Positions 14,501 through 29,500 of a DNA stretch of 64,000 nt are shown one piece after another. The stretch covers positions 3,235,001 to 3,299,000 of the forward strand of contig CM075203.1 of assembly GCA_037577475.1 (NCBI GenBank), in the 5' to 3' direction. The position numbers were made by a program, and so were the translations under genes. The DNA is from Chaunax sp. Z400 (taxonomy: Eukaryota; Chordata; Actinopteri; Lophiiformes; Chaunacidae). Under the pieces are notes generated by a model. It saw only the letters and a program-made list of their open reading frames with translations, made no database searches and was not told where the DNA came from. Within the stretch, counting starts at the first letter, position 1. Every line of letters begins with the position of its first letter.

Positions 14501-17500
14501 TCACCTGAAATAACCGGGGTGAGAGAATTCCAGGTGGTCTTTGCCAGTGGGGATCTGCACTTGATTCAGCCATTTATTATTCATTCTTTTAAAATTGTGC
14601 CTTTCCTTACGCTACATGAGATACATGGCGGTCTGGAAAACTCAGGCCAGTAGATAATCGCCTCTGTTGCAACACTGGATATTTTCCAGCGGCATTTTCA
14701 AGCATATGAAACACACAGTTTGAGGCTCTCTCAATCAAACAATTAAGAATTTGTCACAGACAGTGTTTCACTAAGTTTAGAATGTTTCTCCTGCCTCACA
14801 AAAGTGAGCTTTTCCTTTAGGGACGATGAAGACGCCTATATATACTGTATATTTGTAATATCTGGCATATTTACCATCTATAAAATGCCTTCTTTCGTGA
14901 ATTTGGTGTAAATGGTGACGACACTTTAAACTGTGAGTTCACACAGACGCTAAATGTTTGCAGGAGAGACTCTCATTAGACACTGATGCCACGACAAGCT
15001 GATACTTGCATTTAATGCCATGTTTACAAGACGCCATGAATAATTTAGAATTTTCCCATCGTCGTTTTGCAGAGTTTATTTACTCCTGCGACGTTTAATC
15101 ACTCTGCAGACCTCCTTCCTCGCTCTCTGACTCCATCCTGGGAGATAAGGTGACATATGAAAAGGCGACTATATGAAAAGCACCATTACCCTTTTACCAT
15201 TATATTTTTTATTTTTTTTTATTTTTTAATTTTCAGTTAAACAAAACATGAATTCACAAAAACATGGCTCTAGATCCCCTCCTTTACCCACCCACATACA
15301 ACGTAACTGTAGTAAAACATAATAACAGTAATAATAGTAATAAAATAATAATAAAATGAAGAGACAATGTAAGCAACTAATGCAAATAATGGAGTCTCAA
15401 TTCTGGACATATCAGATCTAATATAGGTGTCGGTAAGCTGTCATTATAGGTCAAATAAGGTGTAATATTCATTTCTGAGAGTATATGTTATCTTTTGGGA
15501 ATAAGAAAAGCACCATTACCTTAAATAATATTATGGATTTGTCTTGATGAGAACATTGTTAGAAACATTTAGGATTGTTAAACTTCACAATTTAACGTAA
15601 TATTTATCAACAGCCTAATAGTTTTTTGGCATTTTAATGGCATAGAAATGCTCCATATTGCATCTTAAAGTGCTTTTTAAGCGTCTCATCTTGACATTTT
15701 CCGTCTTTAAGGCTTCTTCTCTCCTCTTGATATATGTCATAATTATGTTGAGAGATTTCTGCGTGAGCACAAACGGAAGCGTTCCAGTAGACATCGCTTA
15801 TTAAGATGAATACAGTCCGGAGGGTTCTTCTTTCACTCCCCACATCGCTGTTTGTGCTGCAGCGTGTCCTCAGGGGAAAGTCACTTATATGGGAAAATCA
15901 ATACTTTGGGCCAACTCCCCCTTCAGAATTGATTTTATGCACCAGTGCTTAATAGCTGCTTATGATTTATTAGTTGTTAATGCGGTTAGACACAAGGGTA
16001 CTTGCTAATTGCTAAATGCTCTGGATATATCAGCTCATTTGTTTAGAGCTGCAAACACAGCTAAGCTATTGGTCCCAGTTATCGACCGTCTGTGTTGTTT
16101 TAAAAGCCCAGTGTTTGGTACAGGCTCCAGAATATTCATCTGAAGTTTCAGCCTTGAACGTAGATAATACCTCGTCGAGAAGCTTTTCCAGCTCGGCTCC
16201 AAGCTTCTGTTGTATTTATCTTCTTTTTTTTTGACACGTTAAAGGTATTCTCTGAATTTCAAAGACAGATCTGTTCCCCCTCGCTTTACATCAGGTCGGC
16301 AGATCTCTCCTCCTCTCTCCTCCTCTCTCCTCCTCTCTCCTCCTCTTCCTATCAATCTTAAACTTCACTTAATCCCCATATTAAGTTTCCTGCGAGCGCC
16401 CGGCTTAAAGAGCAGCTGAGGGTGTATGTGTGCAAAGTCGGGTTTGAAATATGTATCCCGACGCATCACATCCTGAGACGCTCCGATACGAGCTGTCACG
16501 CTCCATCATTCCCAAATTTCCTCTTGCGGACCTTTCCCTGAGCTCTCCCAGGGAGATGAGGGAGCGTTCCTCGGCTCGTACAGTTTTTAGGAGCGCTCTG
16601 TGTTCTCTTCTCATTCCACTTATTTTAGTTTGTCTGTTAAACCATACCTCATCCTGCAGTTTGAAAAGGAACTATACCAATCCATCATTTGACCTTTCAA
16701 GAGGTTGGAACGATGACATCTCATCGGTTTTCCCATTTTTCTTTCCCCCCATATGTCGCAGATCTAGTTCCAGGGCTTCTTTGAGTATTTCCACGGAGCT
16801 TAAAACTTGACCATATAGATTTGATTAGAATCGGATATTAGAACTGTCGCTGTTTTGTCTTCTGGCTGTATCCAATCACTTTTTTTTAATCCTCCAGCCA
16901 AGAAAGAAAATACAGTTTTTGCATGAATTATTATTATTCAATAGCGACCATTTTCTTCCTACAGACCCAGCCAGGCTTGGTCTTCGAGGGGCGTTGAGGT
17001 TACTGTATATCAAAATGCTCTGAAACATGCTGTGTCCTCTTCTATGCATATAGGAAAAGATGAAATGTCCTCATTCAGAGAGAATATAGGAAGTAAATCA
17101 CATGTTGCAGCGGTGTGCTGCTAAGCAGATTCTGCAACAGCTGAAAGCGATGGCTTTAAAAAAAAATCAATGAGCTTTCGTCAACTTGTGTCAAAACAAA
17201 TTTGAAAATGGCCTCAGGCATATTTCATGGCTGTAATCGCGTTAATTAATTGGGGAATTGAGATGTGCGCCGGGCGTGAGCGCAGGGCTCGCTGTGTGTG
17301 CCGCTGTTCATCGATGGTGTGTGAAAAAGAGAAGGAAAAGGCAGTCCTCCCTCGGTAGGATCCTGACTTTCAAGCTGCGTTTATAGCCTAATGTCCATTT
17401 GAAGCTAATGAATGGAGCTGCTAATTCATAGTTAGTCCACTATGAGGGCAGACTAATGGTTTACAGAGGAGATCAAGCCGCTAAGATGTGAATGGAGTGT

Positions 17501-20500
17501 TAATAGCGCACATCCTTGGGTGCTGAGATCCTCTCACTTGGATTTAAAAAGAGCAAGATGTCTGCAGCATTCCGCCACTTTGAAGGCTTCATCAGTAACT
17601 GTAGGTTTGCACTTTGTGAAAGAGCCTCCTGGCAGAGCGTTAGCATCCATTAACAGTCTGTCATTTGGCTAAAACAGAAGTCCTCCCTAAGCAAGCCCAC
17701 GCTGAACTCAGCTGGAACTGACTAATCGCTGAATCGGCGCCAAGAACTTTCCGTCATCCTTATTTCCAAGTGTGTAATATGGCAATTATGATAATGTGTT
17801 TTAACCTTGTCGCAGCACCGGTCCAAGTAGATCTTCAGGTCAAAGCCGCTCTCCTCCGTGTAACACTCTGTTCATAAAATAAGAATGATGTATCTTATGT
17901 GCTAATTAGCAGCAGCATGGCTGACCAGGTGTCTCACTGTTTCCTTTATCACCCCCTTCAGAACAAAATGTTCATCTACCGGGGGAAGGAGTACGAGCGG
18001 CGGGAGGAATTCGAAGCGCGTTTTCTCACGCAGTTCCCCAACGCCGAGAAGATGAAGACGACCACGCCCCCCAGCGAGGACACCAAGAGTTCCTCTGGAC
18101 AATGTATCCTCACCACGAAAAATGTTTTCATTTTTTAACAGTGTAGTAGAAGATGCTTTTTTTTCCTCTTTTTTTTTTAATCTTTGGCTTTTAGTTTTTG
18201 TTAGAATAATCGCTTAGATTTCATCCAGTTGTTTGTCTTCATTTATTTCAGGGCCGCTGTCAAGTTAAAGAAACGGTTCACCCAAAAAATGAAAATTCAG
18301 TCATTTTCTATACTCACCCCCATGACGATGGAAAGTCGGATGATATTTCTGCACACATCCCGTCTGCACCTACTTGCAGCTTTGCATTGACTTTGTATCT
18401 AATGATACTGTGCCAAAAAAATTTGCTTTGCATTTGGTGTGAATGCACCACTAGGATCTTCTTCTTCTTCATTTTCCATCGGCGTGAAGGTGAATAAACA
18501 ATGACTGCATTCTCATTTTTGCTTGAACTGTTCTTTAAATGCTGCCGGTCCACAAAATGAAAGTAAATATATTCTTATTGTCCATAAAATAAATGTTTTT
18601 GGAGCGATTGCATGGTTTAATTCCATATTAATGTACACATGATTAATAATTAATCAATAAATAACCATTTTTTTCTGTAACAATGTGTATCGCAATATAA
18701 AGAAATGAAATTCCTGTCAAATACAAATAACTGCCTTTCACTGTTATAATGCTTCACATACATATCACAAAACCTTCAATAACTTTTTAATTACAGTTTG
18801 TTGTAAATCATTGGTTTGGGTAATAGAGTTTCAGGAAGTAAGAATCTCAATTAATAATACTACTGATTTACAACCAGTTCCCAGTTGTTTGTACGTCATT
18901 CATTTGAGTCCAACAGATTCATTTGTTTCCTTGACGTTCCTGCTGAAGACATGCAGTGTTTCACGGTGAAACCCATCCTGGACCTGCCTGCCAAGTTCCA
19001 AAACAAGACGGTCTCTGAACAGATACTGAAGTAAGCAGGCTATCCACGCTCCACGCAGACTCATTCCGTTACAATTACAGACTGTGTTAGTCAAAGTCAC
19101 ACAGCATGCTTTTCAAATCCCCCAATTTACTCTCCCCCAGTCGCTCAGGAATCATTTAGCGAGCTCATAATGACACGCGAAAAGCGCATTAGCATTTTTT
19201 TTTTTTTGGAGGAGGGCTGCGCTGAAAGTGATTAGATCCTGATGTAAACGTGTGTCTGTGCAGAACAAACAGAGGTTGACCTCCTTGTCGTTCACGTGGA
19301 TATTAGCCTGCATCTGCCATCTGCCATTAGTCGCCGTGCCAAGTGCAACATCGTTCCACTGACATCATTAATACTTGTGTGTTGCCCCGGCTAACGGGGG
19401 GCTCCGCCTTGTTTGCTCGGTCTGTATGCCGGCCATGACCCACTCATCACTGTGCAAAATTCAGTGCATCAGTGGACATAATTAAAAGAAGACAGTCACT
19501 TTTAGGCACATATACCTGCACAGTGATCTCATAAGGCTGCACCATGGCTCACGTCGCCCTGCAGCAGCCTGTTTGTTTGCAAACTGTGTCTGATCAGAAT
19601 ATATAAATCTGTTAATAGCCTATATTAGACAGCCATACTTCCAACTCTCACCTCTGTGTATCTTTCTGCAGCTCTCGCCGTCCGTTTTCTCTGTCGTCGC
19701 CCCCCCAACTATCTCTGTCTTCTCTCATTTATTCTCTCATTTTGTGCAAAGGATCAATGGTGCATAGAAATGAGACCGAGCTGTCGGAGCCAAAGAGGTC
19801 ACAAAAAGCAGCACAGCAGCTCTCGCTCCGCCTCTGACCTTGCTTTGTCCAGATCACGCCACTCCATCATCTCCAGTCCGCCCGCTAATGACATGTAAAA
19901 GATTAATTAATTGGGAGCGTGCAGCTGCTTGAATCTGTTTATTAGATCAGAAGCTCAGAGGCTCAATTTTTTTTAGGTTAATGCCTGACTTTCGCAGCTA
20001 ATTTGGGGACTTGGTCTCATCGTGTTCATTAAGTAGTGCATTACCCTTTGTGACCAAGCACATCTGATTGTCAGTGTAATAAAAAATGACTCAAGTATCA
20101 GTGAGACCTGAGCCTAATGCCTCCTGCATAACTTACTGCTGTGACTACACATGTAAAATAGGATCATTTGCTAATAAAGACACTGCATGCAATCCTCCTC
20201 AGACCCTTGTTTTAGGAATTGAATGCAATATGCTGTATGAGTGTAATAGATCTGTATTTATTCGCCCAGGATAGAATGAATGTCTTTCTTTCTGCAAGAG
20301 AGAAACAGATAGAAAAGACATGTGACATCTTCTCCCACAGCTTCTATGGACCACCGCTGTCTTCCTAGTGTTAAAAACTCCATTAACCTGATTTGCAAAG
20401 TTCAGCCGTGTGCCTCTGTCACGCATGCTGCGGCTCCTCCACACGTCTTGACGTGTCGGACTCTGCCAGCGACGTCGGCGTGTGACCCAAGATTGAATTT

Positions 20501-23500
20501 GTTTACCATGTAGATGAGAGGCTGTGCCTTTAGGCGGACAGTCAAAATGCTAAAAGGCCACAGAGTTAGCCGGGAGGGGCTGTCCTGTGTTTGACCTGAA
20601 GGCGAAGCAATCAACCTTTGAATCAAGCTGCAGATTGCCCATCACGCTTTTAATTTACTCAAGTGCTGATTTTCTGTCTCCAGCTTCTACACAGTAAATG
20701 AAGTCCATAAATTCCAGTATTCCAAGCCAGTGAGGAAGGGAGAGAAGGACCCCGACAACGAGTTTGCGGTAATTGCTGATTTTTTTTTATAATTTTTTTT
20801 TCGCACTTTGACTTAGCTGGTCCACTTTATTTTAATTTTATTTTAATGTATTATCAAAATAATTGTATTATTTGTTTACATTTGAATCCTCTGATTAATG
20901 AAGCCAATTTAATAAAAAAAATAAATAAATAAATAAATGAAGGCAGTGTTTCCCCCGGGGTTATTGGTCAGGGGTGGTTGGCGGCCTTCAAAATGAATGG
21001 TAGGGGAAACACTGGAAGGATACTTAGATATCGAACCATAATATAAAAAAAAAATTATAAAGGCCTGAATGATGATCAGTCAGTTTGTCCTTGTCTTCCC
21101 TGATGCTGAGATGAAACCAGTGGAGTAAAGCTGGAAAAGGCTTTTCATTTCTGTCTGTTTTTATCAGGCCTCTACCGACTTGTTTTGTGTTGCTGCTGCT
21201 GCTATTTTGTTATTTATTAAAGGACACCACACAGTTGTTGTTTGAGGTTTATGTTCCTCACATTTTCCAGCAGAGTAAATCTTATCTGATCAGCATGAGC
21301 AGAAGATTTTAGGAGGAAACAGAGGATTTTATTTTATTTGGTGTCAATGAGAAGGTCCAAACTAAATAAAGTTATTGGCAGTGATCCAAATGGTGGCCTT
21401 GCGCATCCATTACTGACAAGCCCTGTTTTTTTTAGTGCATCTAATGAATTTTATTTAAGCACACACTTCATATCGAGGTCGCAAATGACAAGGTTGACAA
21501 ATTAGACCCATTCGGGATTTCCTCTCTGCGTTTACTGTGGCATCACTACAGCAGAGCTGGATGATGTGTTTAAATCATGTCAGACTTCCTCTATTAAGAG
21601 ACAGACTGATTTCACAAAGGTGATGGATTCCTGCTGCCAGACATGTTGTATCTGTCAAACCTTTTAATTATGTCAATTCACACATCTTTGTTATTTTTCC
21701 ATCTCTCCAATAAGAGTCCTGACAACGTTACTTAAAATTGGGATATGTTTAAGAAGGTTTAAATGTTTCAACCTTGTTGCAAATGAATTCATCATCTCTC
21801 ATTTCATATGGTTTGCTTTGTAAAGGATTCTATTGGGGATGGGTTCCCGTGGGGGTTGCCATGGAAGCCAGAAAGAGGTGTTTCTAATGACCGGTCATCT
21901 TTGACCGGGAACACCAAGTTCAATAAAACACCCCCAAAAAAATTTTAAATTCTCAGAATTTATTGAGAACATGTGTGAACAAAGTCATGAAACCTTATGA
22001 CAAACAGATGAAATCAACTAATTGTTTTTAGAGAGAAAACTTGTTAATCGGTCAGATTTGACTGGAACACATCAGAAGAGCTAGAAGGAATATAATGGAA
22101 CTAGAAGGTACTTTGCTTGGGTCACTCAAGGTAAAAAAAAAAAAAAAAAACATTTGGAAAAACTTACCATCTCCCAAACTTGGCAACTCACACCAAAACA
22201 AATTAGATGGATAAAGAGCAACAATCCCATTTAAAGTCATTATTCAAACGCCATGATGTCATCTTACTCTCATTCTTTGGGGTTTGGCCCAAAAACAGCC
22301 TATGTGTCATCAAAGCAGTGCCTTATCATATCGCTTCGTTTCTCAGACTTCCTGTTTCAGCGTCTTTGTCATTTTCTCTACAGACCATGTGGATCGAGAG
22401 GACCACCTACACCACAGCCTACAAACTCCCCGGCATCCTGCGCTGGTTTGAAGTCATGTCCGTCTCCACGGTGAGTCCGAAGGGCCCCCGTGTGCAACGC
22501 GGGCCTACTTAATCAGATGAGGATCTGCAGCCTCGCTCGGAGGCAATCAATATGATTTGCTCACTTAAGCTGTGTGGACAGCTGTGTGGATGCAGGCGTT
22601 CAACTCCCCCAGACTAACGACAGGACACGTTCTCTCTCTACCAGAGGGTCTGCATTGATTCAGATCCTCTCAGAGCCTGTTTCCACTGTAAATAGCTGCA
22701 CAGCACAAATACAAGTAGAGCAGAGTTCAGAACTCACTCATGGTTGATTTTCCTGTAATAGAATTAACTGGATTGCTGTATTGAAACCTTATTGATGAGA
22801 AGATTGTCTGACTGCAACAAACTGATTTTAGGGTTTACTAAGAGGACGTTTGCTGGTCCAGTATCCCTATTTGGGTCTTGGATGTTTTCTGTTGGAAGAA
22901 GGAGCATGGAGGAATGAGCACAGACAGTAATATGAGCTAGAGCACAAGAGGAAGTCAGAGTATCTCTAACACTGCATGAGAGACTCTCAGCAGGCAGGTT
23001 GAAAGAGCTGGATCCAGTACAAAACTGTCTGAAGACGCAGGCTGAGGCAAGAACTGAAGAGAGAAAGAAAAACTAAACTAACAAGCAAACCGGTGATGCA
23101 TTGGGAAAACAGACAGGAAGACTAAAGAGGGACAAGCAGGATTTGTAGTTGCCGAGTTAACTCGAGGTTTAACCCTGGATTTGGTTCACTTCTTAAGCCG
23201 CGTTTGCACCACGTGGTGCCGACTCACCTCTACTGGCCTTATTTGGTTGTCCAGTATGTAAAGGTACCTGGTACTTAATTTTTTCTGGAATCACCTCCAT
23301 TGAGGTTCCAAAAAAGCTGAGAACCGTCATTGCATCATCAATGCCTGGAATATCCTGCACAGCGGAATCCCATGCCGCCATTTTTAAACAGCCAAGCTCC
23401 TCTGGCGTAAGCTTGTGTTGTTTTTTTTATTGCTGTGTTGAAGAGGTGCAGACGTTCCTGTGTTTGATAGACAAAGTCGCTGATGAGAGCGTCTCGAGCG

Positions 23501-26500
23501 TTTTCATGCGTCGTCGCTATGACGACCACCTATACTGAGGTGGTGCTATCCTCTAATGGAAAAAAAAGTAACTTTTCATTTTCAAGCAAAGCTGTTCTGA
23601 TGTAAATCAGGGCCTAAATACACAACAGGCTAATTAATCATGAAACACAGGCGATGAAGGCAAACAGGTGGGAAAACACTCGAAGACAGGAAGTAAAACA
23701 AAACATGATACGTGAGGAGGGTGAACTTTCAAAATAAAACGGGAAATAAATAAACTAAAACCCAAAACCGTAACAAACGCGTCTTTAATCTGTTATTAAT
23801 TTGTCCCAAAACAAATACATCACTCAGTTTAATGAGCCTGGGTAATTATTCTGCAACCAATTACTCTTTATTTGTCACTTTGCTGCTGAATGTTTGGTTT
23901 TCAACAATCATAGCTGTAAAAAGAATATGCACGATGCCTCACTTTTAGCATTTAGCTCGACACAACGGTCCTTCTGGTTCAGGAGCAGCTGGCCCTCCAG
24001 ATGAGCCAGGGAGAGGCCATTTTTATCTGCATTGCAAACACACAGCTGACAGTTGGAGCTTCATGTATGAGCGCAGAGGAGAATTATTAATTCCATCTCT
24101 GTCTGACATGATTTATGTATGTAGTTAAGGTTCTCTACACCCATCTTCTATTAACCCATCCCCTACTTGATTGTTGGGAGCCAGTAGTGATGCATGTGTG
24201 TCTGCTGATGCCAACTTCACTTACTGTTCTGCACAGGAGGAGATCAGTCCGCTGGAGAATGCCATGGAGACGATGCAACTGACCAATGAGAAGATCAGCA
24301 GCATGGTGCAGAGGCACCTCAACGATGCCAACCTTCCCATCAACCCCCTCTCTCTGCTGCTGAATGGGATCGTGGACCCAGCCGTCATGGGAGGGTTTAC
24401 CAACTATGAGAAGGTACCATGGAAACAGTTCTGGTTTCATTCTAACACTGCAAACTATGTTTTTGGACCAAATAGCTACGCGGTCTGTGGGATTTTTTAT
24501 CTTTGCTTTACTTCCTGAAAGGCAACGGTTGCTCTAATCACAGTAACACAACAGAGACTCGTATGGAAAGGGAAACTCTTTTTTTTTACCTTGTGTTTAA
24601 TGATAAAAAATGACAGCCTGTCGTTTTCCGCCACACATCCTGACCTGGAATAGATTAATTGTGGTCTTGTGAAGCCGTGCAGAATGAGTCAGGGGAGGAG
24701 CGACGGGAATTCTTCTCCCTCAGGTCTCTCCTTCATCTTGGTGAAATAATGCAGATGGTGGAGAGACGGATGTCTCGACGAGACTTTTCTCATCTTCAGA
24801 GCCCGTACCAATACTCTCCCCCCGCTTGACTCGTCAGTTTCTTTCTCCCCCAGATTGTCAGATTGCTCCCTCCGTCTTGCTCTGAACGTCCTCCTTCTTT
24901 TCCTCCCGACATACTTAACCCCTGTATCTCTTCGCCTCCAGGCCTTCTTCAATGATAAGTACATGCAGGAACACCCAGAGGACCTCGAGAAGATAGAGAA
25001 ACTGAAGGACCTAATCGCCTGGCAGGTGAGACTGAAGTCCAGAATAATGCACACTCTTATGATCGTACTGAAGTGTGATAACGGTGGGATAAAATATGTT
25101 CACGAAAACTATGAAAGATGATTGGCAACAACTTTTTCTGTCTGTGACTAAGACGAGACGACACCAACGTCATTAAACACTAACTGCATGAAGTGCTTAT
25201 GTGCAGAATGAGAGATGGTGTTTCTTTATTTCTAGTGTAGAAAATAGCCTGAAACAATATTTAACATCCAAAATGTGTTTTAACTTTTCCTTCTGGGCCT
25301 CCAGTCAGCCTACTAGTTACTCTAATGTATTTAAGTCATTTGACCTGAGCAACCTGTAATGAAATGAAGCAATTATAAATGAATGAACCCCATAAACTAA
25401 ATTTGAAATAGTTATTTTGTCAAGCCTTACTTATTGGTTTTTGAAATATATAGATGAAAATGAACTAATTAACAGCCTGAAGAAATACCATCCTTGTGGT
25501 TTGCTGAGGCTGTTGCAGCCGGGGGGGGGGGGGTAAAAATGACCCTTCTGGTGGTTCTAGTGTTGATAATCAAGAAGTCAGCTGTATGGTTCACCCAGGA
25601 ATTGAGCTCAGATAACAAGAAGTTTCTCTTTCTGCTTCCTGTGGCTGGTTGCAAGGGAAAAAGGCAAGTTAATAGAATTTGCATTGGGTTTTTTCCCTCC
25701 GTCTCAGTTGTTGTAAAATAGGTCAACTTTGTGCTCTGCATCTCTGATGGAGCTCAGAATCTGAAAAGTTCTCTCTCCTTTGTGTTTGGGAAACCTTTAG
25801 TCTCAATGCGTCACACAGGAATATCCACCCATGTCTGGTTTGCCTGTAGCTCGATGGCTTTTTTTTTATGCTGCTCTCACATTTCTAATTACTATTATGT
25901 ATTTTTCAGCACGCATTTTGTGAAGGTATTCAAATAGCGCAAGCTACTGTAGGAGATCACTGACTGAAGTAGAAGTTGACAAAGCAAAGCAAGGTGAAGG
26001 TAACCTAAAAATAAATATGTCGCTGCTTCATTACTCCTGGAAAGAAGTGAATATCACAGGTGAATATCACAGATGCATCGTATCTGATGAGGTTGTGTGC
26101 AGCTAGATGTTACCTTTAACACCGATCAGTTATTTTTATACCCATATCCATGAACAATGTCTGTGAGGATGCTTTCAATGCTGCTTCAGCATCAGTTGCA
26201 GATTTCAGCTCGACTAAATCAATGATCCTCCACCCACCATCCTCTACTAATTAGAACTCCAGTCATACCAGTACCATCCTGGCGGCAGCATCCAGTTAAA
26301 ACGTCCTTCACATCATCCTTACGAAGTGGTTAAAATCACGTATCTGAGCAGAAAAAGACACGATTCAAGTTGTTTTGGTGTGATCGTCACAGCGACACGT
26401 ACAGTTGTGTTCACAGGGCCCACGCAAAAACCGCACACACAGGGAAATGTAAAGAGGCGACGGAGCCGCGGATTTGAAACGGTATCAGCTGTCTCCTCGC

Positions 26501-29500
26501 CAGCGTATTTATCTCGCATCTCGAATCTGTCTAAATGAGACAAATGTGCTCCAGTAAACAAGCTAAACGGCCTCGAAATGAGCCGGCGTGCCCGTCGTCT
26601 GCATCTGGTAATTAGAGAGGAAATGAGCGACTGGAAATCAGGAAAGGTAGGTATTGTGAAAAAGCTCCCTGCCAAATAGGAAGTAGATGTTTTCTGTGAT
26701 GTTTCTGGTCATAATTATCAAACGCTCCACACAGATACCTAAATGAACACCCTATACTTCTCCCTGCTGTATGAGAAATGGTAGCAGGGTGATTAATAAA
26801 TGGAATTACAGACTGAAGGAGTTAATTTTTCAGCAGTGTAGCAACACACATGCGTAAAAACAGAATACCTTTGCCTTCTCTATGATTCCGTTTTCGTCTC
26901 TTGGTCTTATTTATAGTGCTGTCTGTCTGCTTATTAGTGTGTCTGACTCACCGCTGGCTGTGTGCTTCCCTGAGACCTCGGCGATCTTCATGAAAGGTCT
27001 CGCTACATCATCATCGCCTTAATGACGGGCATCTCGAAGGCGATGCGGCGATCCCAGCTCCCTCGGGTTTTTGCTCAGAAGTCTGCTCACCGTGTATTAA
27101 AGCCACATGGTGCAAGCTGAGAACACGACTCTGAGAGAGACGCCGGCAAAGCCTTTTCTTTCACAATTCTTGCCGACCGATAATAGCAGCGTTGGCCTGT
27201 TTATGAATGGAACGGGGGGGGGGGACTTCATCGCTGCATGCGCAAAAGCTGCAGCATGAAAGGGGAATTTTTTTTTTGTTCAAAAAGCTGTTTGAATGGA
27301 AATGTGATGGGAGAATGTGTTGTGCATGAAGCAGTACCAACCCTACAAGATGAAGTTTAGAGATTACACTGCAGAGGAACATCTAGACATCCTCCTTTGC
27401 ATGTCTTTGTTCTAATCACTGTTTAGTTTGCTCCCCATTTGCAATAAAGTTTCATAGGTTGAATATTTCAGCCACATTTAAAGCTGCTGTAAATGACTTT
27501 GGACAACTAGGGGGCACAAAAAACATCAGCCTCACATGAGGTCATAGCTCTAAATGATATCCCAAATGACAAACCCTGCTGGAAAGGATTAAAAAGTTGA
27601 TTTAAAAGTTGGTACATGTAATCTAACTAACCTGTGTGTAGGTGTGTGTGTGTGTTAGCAGCCTCGAACCCTGAAGTGTCTCCCACAAAGTGCTTATCTC
27701 TGCAGCCACCAAGCAGAGTTCTGTTGCCATGCCGCCACCACTCAGTCGCACTCAATCATCCTAAGGTCTATAAAAAGATCTGGGTATCCTGGGAGACGTG
27801 AATCTCGCCTCACTCTCCCTGTTATTTCTTTTCCCCGTCTCTGTCTTTTTAGTCTCACAACACTTCCCCCTTGACTCTCCTCCTTTCTCCAAACCTTTTT
27901 CCCCCCTTTGCCTCTCTTTCCTCTTTCCCCCACCGTTTCTCTCTCAGCCTCCTCCTCTCCTCTCTCCTCAAAGAGGTCCCAGCGATGATGATTAAGGGTC
28001 TTAATATCAGGGGAAATCCTCGTAGGTTGTCTGTAGCCTTCTCTTATTTATCTTTTCCTTACCAGGGCTTTGCTGCACAGTTACTAACATCCAGCACGTT
28101 AAATATCCTCAATTTTCTAACACTATTATACCTGCTCAGTATCTCTTTTCCAGCTGATTCTGTTCCCTTATCACTGGGTGTTATTAAATGCATTAGCACA
28201 GTGTGTTGCACATGTTCAGAACCATTATCAGTAGCTTAAAAGCTGCGTGTTCCTGCGTGAATATTTTCTCTCTGCCTGTTAGCAAAGCCTTGCCACATGT
28301 TGAAACCTGTGTAAATAAAACATGCACGTTTGAGATCATTGCAAACGGTTGCATCACACAGCTGATGGTGGTGTGTGCCAGCTGACTGAAGTTATATAGC
28401 TATAGCCTGCTGTGGAGGGCCAGCCTGCCCTCAGACAAAAGGAAGAAAGGTGAACACAGAGTTTGCACACACACCATCTTCTTTCAGCCAGATGCATCTC
28501 ACACTTTTTCTTGCACTTGGAGCAGATTTTCTGTTCCGTTTATTTAGGGCTAAGGTGAATTTACTAGCCATAAAAGCTACTGTACTTAAGCCGAGGAACA
28601 AGATGCACTTTGCAGGTTAATGATTCATCCTTTTTCAAACGTGTATATGCACTCCGACTCGGACCGATTGGTATAAACGTTTGAATTAAATCCCCTTTAA
28701 ATGCGCTTTACTCTTTGTTTTGTTTTTATGTATTCATAAAAGCTGCTCTCCTTTCACCTGTGGTACAGTGAGACAGTCAGAGAATATTTTTTACAGTTGC
28801 CATGGGAAAGAGAAAGCGTGCTCCCACCACAGACTGCCACATCTTTTCTTGTGTCTGGTTAATTATTGTGTAATAAGCCGAAGGCGGCTTGTAGCGCTGA
28901 AATGTCAGGCTCTAAAACCTGATAACATCTGATTTCAACCACAGGAGACCTTAGAAATCACCCAGAAGCTGACTCAACAAGGGATGACACTTCTTTCTCT
29001 CTGCAGACTTAGTCAGCAGAGTCGCTGGAGTTTCCTAATCACTTTTTCTTTTTTTTTTGTTGCAAATTCAGTCTGTTCCTCGATCTCGCTCTCCCCCTCC
29101 ATCTGAGCTCCCTCTGTTACTATTCACCAGCTGCCTTACAGTGTGAGAGGGAGCAGTGTGTTCAAAAGGAGATGTAGAACAGCAGATGGAGGCGTAACTT
29201 TTCAAAATCAACACCACAGGATAAGATCACAGTAGTGATGCAGTGAGTCTGCAGTGGAAGAGCTTTAATAAACTCAACCAGAGTCTGCAGCACAAACGAA
29301 ACCTGACAATCCGACGTTGTTGTTTTTTTTTTTTTGTTGTTGCTCTGTTCATATTAGGGGTATGAGAATAATTCTGGAACCGTGATAAGCGGGGCGGTGA
29401 CGTCATCATTTTTGTTGGAGTTGCGTTTTGCGTTTTGCACGGCGACGGTAACTGGACCAGTTTCCAGGCCCTGAAAACGCCGTTCTCGTGTAAACAAACG

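Larger units (their letters stand above)
12953..17961 (+). other. dock1: dock1 intron between exons 9 and 10 (5.0 kb)
   Basis: No skipped exon is needed, since exons 9 and 10 join in frame. It holds a retroelement-tail-like stretch (about 13635-13800), a TSD-flanked retroposed fragment (15191-15504) and a 10-base-unit minisatellite (16305-16346). The rest is unique-looking. Confidence 0.65.

Noticed and set aside
24689..25054. 121-codon minus-strand open frame
   Set aside because: Antisense to exon 15 and its pyrimidine-rich intron; Arg/Ser/Glu composition, no family resemblance.
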